Below are positions 60,064 through 64,000 of a DNA stretch of 64,000 bases, in pieces. The stretch lies in the NCBI RefSeq assembly GCF_000005505.3, contig NC_016134.3, forward strand, positions 48,264,650 through 48,328,649. The letters are read 5' to 3'. How positions within the stretch are numbered: the first letter of the stretch is position 1; the number at the start of each line of letters is the position of its first letter. The position numbers and the translations under genes are program-made. The DNA comes from Brachypodium distachyon. Its lineage: Eukaryota > Streptophyta > Magnoliopsida > Poales > Poaceae. The notes below the pieces were generated by a model that did not search any database, had not been told where the DNA came from, and saw only the letters and a list, made by a program, of their open reading frames with translations.

Positions 60064-63000
60064 CTAAAGCCCATAGGTTCTGTTATACATATCATTTGAA
60101 CCCAGCATGTGAAAGTTGCTAGCTTCAGATGGATACAACATCCTCGACATGTCCGACATGGGAACATTATTCCCTTGTCTCAAATCACTCCAGCCATCCC
60201 AGTGACCATTTGCAAGCTGTGAGTTTCTAGGTTGTTGGAGTGGCATCTGTGCATAAGGCGATAGAGAACCATGGTTTTGTTGTAGAAGTCGGGATGCCAG
60301 ATAATTATCATTCATAGGGTTGAATGCATCCTGAACATGGTCTGTATATCTGAGATTTTGATGAGAGGGCATGCTCTGTTGCATAAGTAACTGAAGCCTT
60401 GGATCGTTGTTTGATGTTTGCAACTGCGCTGGAAAAGGAGCATTTTTCATATCCAACCCAGAATCACCAACTCCTGGCATCCGCCCCTTGCCCACAGCCA
60501 GTATAGCAGGATCAATAAATTCTATATCACTTGTGTGTCTCGATATCTGAGGTTGATACTGATTGGTGTGGCTACCAAAAAGATTATCAAGTAGACGAGT
60601 TTCTGCGAAGCATAAAAAAATGTTTGAGAAACTGAAATTGGTTTTAGAGAAGCAAAAAAGTTAAGCAAACAGACCTGAGTATGTTGAGCCATACGCCTGG
60701 TTAGACCCATTTTGGGATGAAAATCCAGCAGAAAATGCAGAAGAAAAGCCAGGAGGGATATTAGAACCATCCTGTGATGAAAATCCAGAATTAAATCCAC
60801 GGGGCGGATTAGACCCAGCCTGGGATGAAAATCCAAGAGGGGGATTAGATCCAGCCTGAGATGAAAATCCAGAAGAAAATCCATGGGTATTCAACATATC
60901 CTGAGATGAGAATCCTGAAGAAAATCCAGGAGGGGGATTCAATCCATCCTGGGATGAAAATCCAGGGGGGGGGACTCTTGCTGGAGCCGAAAATCCAGGA
61001 GGTGCGGATATTTTAGACCTTGAAGTGCCTGACAATGAAAAACATCAGTTACCGAGTCATTTCACATAAAAAATATTATAAAATACAATACAATAATAGC
61101 AAATAGATTGAAAACCAATTCACACGCGTTACAAGATTTACATGCTCAATCAAAACAATTGAAGTGCACAAACGTTGTATATTCCTTTAGCATGCAAGTT
61201 ACAACATTTGGTTTGGTATTATTTTGGTAAAACAATTAAGATAAGAAGATAATAGAAATCCATTAAAAACTTCAATTTAGTACTAAATGCATCATTTCTG
61301 ATGAGTGAAATACAGAAGACACAAGTACAATACTCACCAGCGGTTGGCATATCGGACATAGTAAGAGGATTGCTCTTTGGAAAATCTTCCTCTGGAGATT
61401 GGAATGCAATGCCATTCTGATAAACATTGCCATGAGAATTCTGGGATAACAAGCTGAAATTCTGTTCACTACCACAATTTCTGAAAGATGAATCTGGGAA
61501 GTTTCGTTGATTATCCTGTCTAGCAAATGAAAATCTAGACTCGTTACTGCTGCCTTTTGATTTCCATGAAGGCCCATTGAAAAGTACATCATTCTTTTCA
61601 GATTCGTTAAGCATCTTAGCAAAATTATTAGCAGTCGAATACGACTCATCCCATGGATCAAACTCCAAAGACAATATGTCAGAAATTATGCTGCCCTCAT
61701 CCTTATTTCCACCTACAGCCTTGCCAAAACTACCTATGTTACCCGTTCTTACTGCATCCAGTACTCCATGCTGATGGCTTCTCAAACCAGAATGTTCAGA
61801 AACCATGCCAGGAGCATACATTGTTCCTAACCCCTCTTGCCGGAGATTCAAAAAGGCGGAAGTGTTGTCAGTCGAAGATGACAACCCAGTTTGCGTCATG
61901 GTACTGGAAGTTCTATCACTTGTCGAAGTACGGTTAATTTCTTTATCATTCCACAATGACATATGTGGCGTATTAGCAGTACGGACATATGATGAAGATA
62001 ATGCCTGATCTGCAGTATCCAGCATCCTTGCATGGGGTTTATCAGTGGCCACAGAAGAATTCCAAATGTCATCTAAACGAGAAGTCACACCATGACTTTG
62101 CAGCTCTGAACTCCAGTCAAGATGCTTATCAGCACTAGATTGACAAGAAAGTGCAGGGTCCTTATTTCCTGATGACAAAAACTCAGCAAGCTTCGAATGA
62201 GATGGTTCCTTGTTCAAATTTTGACTCGATGGTATCACGACCGAAGTATCTAGAATTGCATCCAGCTGTTGCTTTTCTGCCATACTTTGAACCTTATCTT
62301 TGCTATCTAAAGTTACTGATGACACCCCAACAGATAACTTCTCAACTTCTGTGTCCACAGGTCTACTCTCGCTAGCAGTTTGATTTGGCTGGCTGTTCAT
62401 AGCTCTCAAAGTTGTAGCACCCATGTTAATTACTTGGTGGTCACCATCACCACTCTTTACATCTGAATTAGATATTGCTGAACGTGACACGCAGTCTAAA
62501 AGACTCTGCTTGGAAATGTTTAATGTTGTGTCTTTCTTTGGTGATGTTAATAACTTGGACGCAGGCTGGCTTGACTCCGTTGGCTTTAAAGATGGTGAAG
62601 AAACAAGCTGTCCATTTACAACTTGCTTTTTCTCACTCCCTTTCAACGGCTCATCTGATGCCACAACTTCATCATCATTCCACGCGGAGGGTATTGTAGA
62701 GAAGTCTATGTCCAATGACGACTCCAGCGATGTCACAGCTTGGGTTTCCTTTGCAATACCAGGTCTATACAGCTTCAAGGTTTTGGACAGACTATCCCGT
62801 TCCGATAAATGTCTTCCTTCAGTCATTTTGGGTACTGTGCTTGTATCATCATTCCATGAAGAAGGTAGTCTTGCACTTGGAATCATCGAAGAACTCGGAA
62901 ATGAATTACTATGTGTCTCTGATTTTGATTTTATAAGAGATTGTGAGGATGTCACCTCTGTTGCTGGTGTCCTTGTATTTAATTCACGATGTCCCCTGTG

Positions 63001-63919
63001 CATACCAAAAATTTAGCAACAGAGTGCATTCAAAATGTAACATAACATTCGATGAGGAACCATACCATGAAGTAGCTGGTGGGAGCGTGGACCTCCCAGA
63101 ACTACTGTTTGGAGGTGACAGTCTGGACTGGCCTGTGGTATTCTGCGGAGAAGAAGGGCATCAATTTAGCAACATCATGTGCAATAGACCAATAAAGGCA
63201 GAAATAACCAAGAAGTTAGTCACACAGGAAAGGAGAATAAAATCAAGAAAAAATTGAACATGTCTTCGAATGGATCCAATATTAAAAAAACATACAGATG
63301 TTCCATTCTTGATGGTATGTTTGGCTGAAACCACTGCACTGTAAGAGAAATCATCTGCTGGGGAAGGCAATACAGTCCCTGAACGTCTTTGAGACACAGT
63401 AGACGCCATTTGAGGAACCCTACTCCTGATAGAAATATCAGAGGATGAGTCAAAATATCAATTGAGTTACAAAGAGTTTAGCTTTTTTATCTCATAGAGA
63501 CAGGACCTCACCAGACCATTCAACTACGATGAGTTTAGCTTTTTTATCTCATAGAGACAGGCTCTCACCAGACCATTGAATTACAAAGAGTTTAGCTATT
63601 TTTATCTCATAGAGACAGGATCCCACCAGACCAAACCACTAAGTGCTCTAGCAATTTACACATCACATGGAGAATAGCTCACCAAAATAATATGCAATAT
63701 TAGACATGCAGAATAAGTCAGCTAGCTCGTTTTTCCCGATCCATTTTACTAGGCTACTTGTGTAGGGAGAAGTGGAAAGATAGACACGGTGGTTTGATAT
63801 TACAGGTTAACAGAAGTTCAGTGTTACCTGGTATATGCTGAAATTATCTCATCTTTAGTGAAACTATCCTCCTGACTGCCTACATCATGCAAATAGAGAC
63901 AGTCTGGATTCCCACATGT
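60064..63919 (-). CDS. NOT4: NOT4-like E3 ligase of the CCR4-NOT complex, C-terminal part
   Basis: Six exons in the window: 63919-63828, 63425-63296, 63142-63066, 62995-61338, 61028-60675 and 60602-60064, giving 949 in-frame residues to the stop. The first visible exon carries CGNPDCLYLHDVGSQEDSF and KDEIISAYTR, the CCCH/RRM end diagnostic of plant NOT4. The RING and most of the RRM must lie beyond the right edge. The rest is a long Ser-rich disordered region (SSWNDD motifs), PPGFSSQD-type repeats (exon 61028-60675), and a C-terminus with DPAILAVGKGRMP and LQLLMQQSMPSHQNL. NOT4 is the ubiquitin-ligase subunit of CCR4-NOT, linked to translation quality control and mRNA decay. The gene is partial only because the window ends. 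Confidence 0.9.
63474..63644. repeat. Three tandem 57-bp repeats in a NOT4 intron
   Basis: Units start at 63474, 63531 and 63588 (gagtttagctttttt, atctcatagagacagg, caccagacca). They lie in the intron between exons 63919-63828 and 63425-63296. Confidence 0.9.
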
Positions 63920-64000
63920 CTGAGAAAAAAACATCAAGAAGCGCTGAGAAAGATAGCACTATGTAGTGCTTGTAAATGAAGTTGTCAGGATGGAGCCTCA

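Noticed and set aside
63474..63644. Evenly spaced repeats that could suggest a CRISPR-like array
   Set aside because: The units are contiguous 57-bp tandem copies without unique spacers, inside a plant intron.

Overview
The window is nuclear DNA from a grass, most likely Oryza or a close relative. The genes are multi-exon with GT-AG introns, the first exons are GC-rich in a monocot style, and the intergenic DNA is full of short Stowaway-like MITEs and truncated LINEs. All assignments come from reading the sequence; no database search was run. Exon models were built by joining splice sites in frame, and every full model closes to a whole number of codons.

Layout. (1) 1-10 kb: a minus-strand tandem array of ankyrin/PGG membrane-protein genes (ACD6-like). 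One copy is intact (7053-9944) and two are broken: one by a deletion ending at a splice acceptor, one by a LINE-derived chimeric insertion. Comparing the copies dates several MITE insertions, because the paralogues keep the empty sites. (2) 10-18 kb: a minus-strand RNase P/MRP subunit gene of the POP4/RPP29 family (seven coding exons, including a 29-nt microexon), flanked on both sides by copies of a roughly 1.7 kb non-coding duplication. (3) 18.8-28.3 kb: two plus-strand genes, a phosphoinositide phospholipase C and an EF-hand mitochondrial-carrier-family protein (SAMTL-like). (4) 28.9-31.6 kb: a minus-strand RING-between-RING E3 ligase with an N-terminal RNase-H-like domain. A 0.5 kb foldback element lies upstream of it. 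(5) 33.4-38.7 kb: a plus-strand 853-residue protein of unknown function with a KEN motif and an apparent AT-AC (U12-type) intron. (6) 39.2-41.4 kb: a minus-strand intronless PPR gene resembling HCF152. (7) 41.9-50.4 kb: a minus-strand Dof zinc-finger cluster with two intact genes, plus 5' fragments of at least three more copies. (8) 53.4-58.7 kb: a plus-strand malectin-like LRR receptor kinase. (9) 60.1 kb to the right edge: the 3' two thirds of a minus-strand NOT4 (CCR4-NOT subunit 4) gene, which runs out of the window.

Most of these genes are independent housekeeping or signalling genes. The two regions with real local history are the ankyrin array and the Dof cluster. The most unusual observation is that both intact Dof genes appear to begin with a short separate exon encoding a hydrophobic, signal-peptide-like leader joined in frame to the Dof domain. 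In one of them no other ATG precedes the zinc finger. The five copies of this exon differ by in-frame indels, apart from one copy that lost its ATG. The second most notable is the AT-AC intron in the unknown gene.
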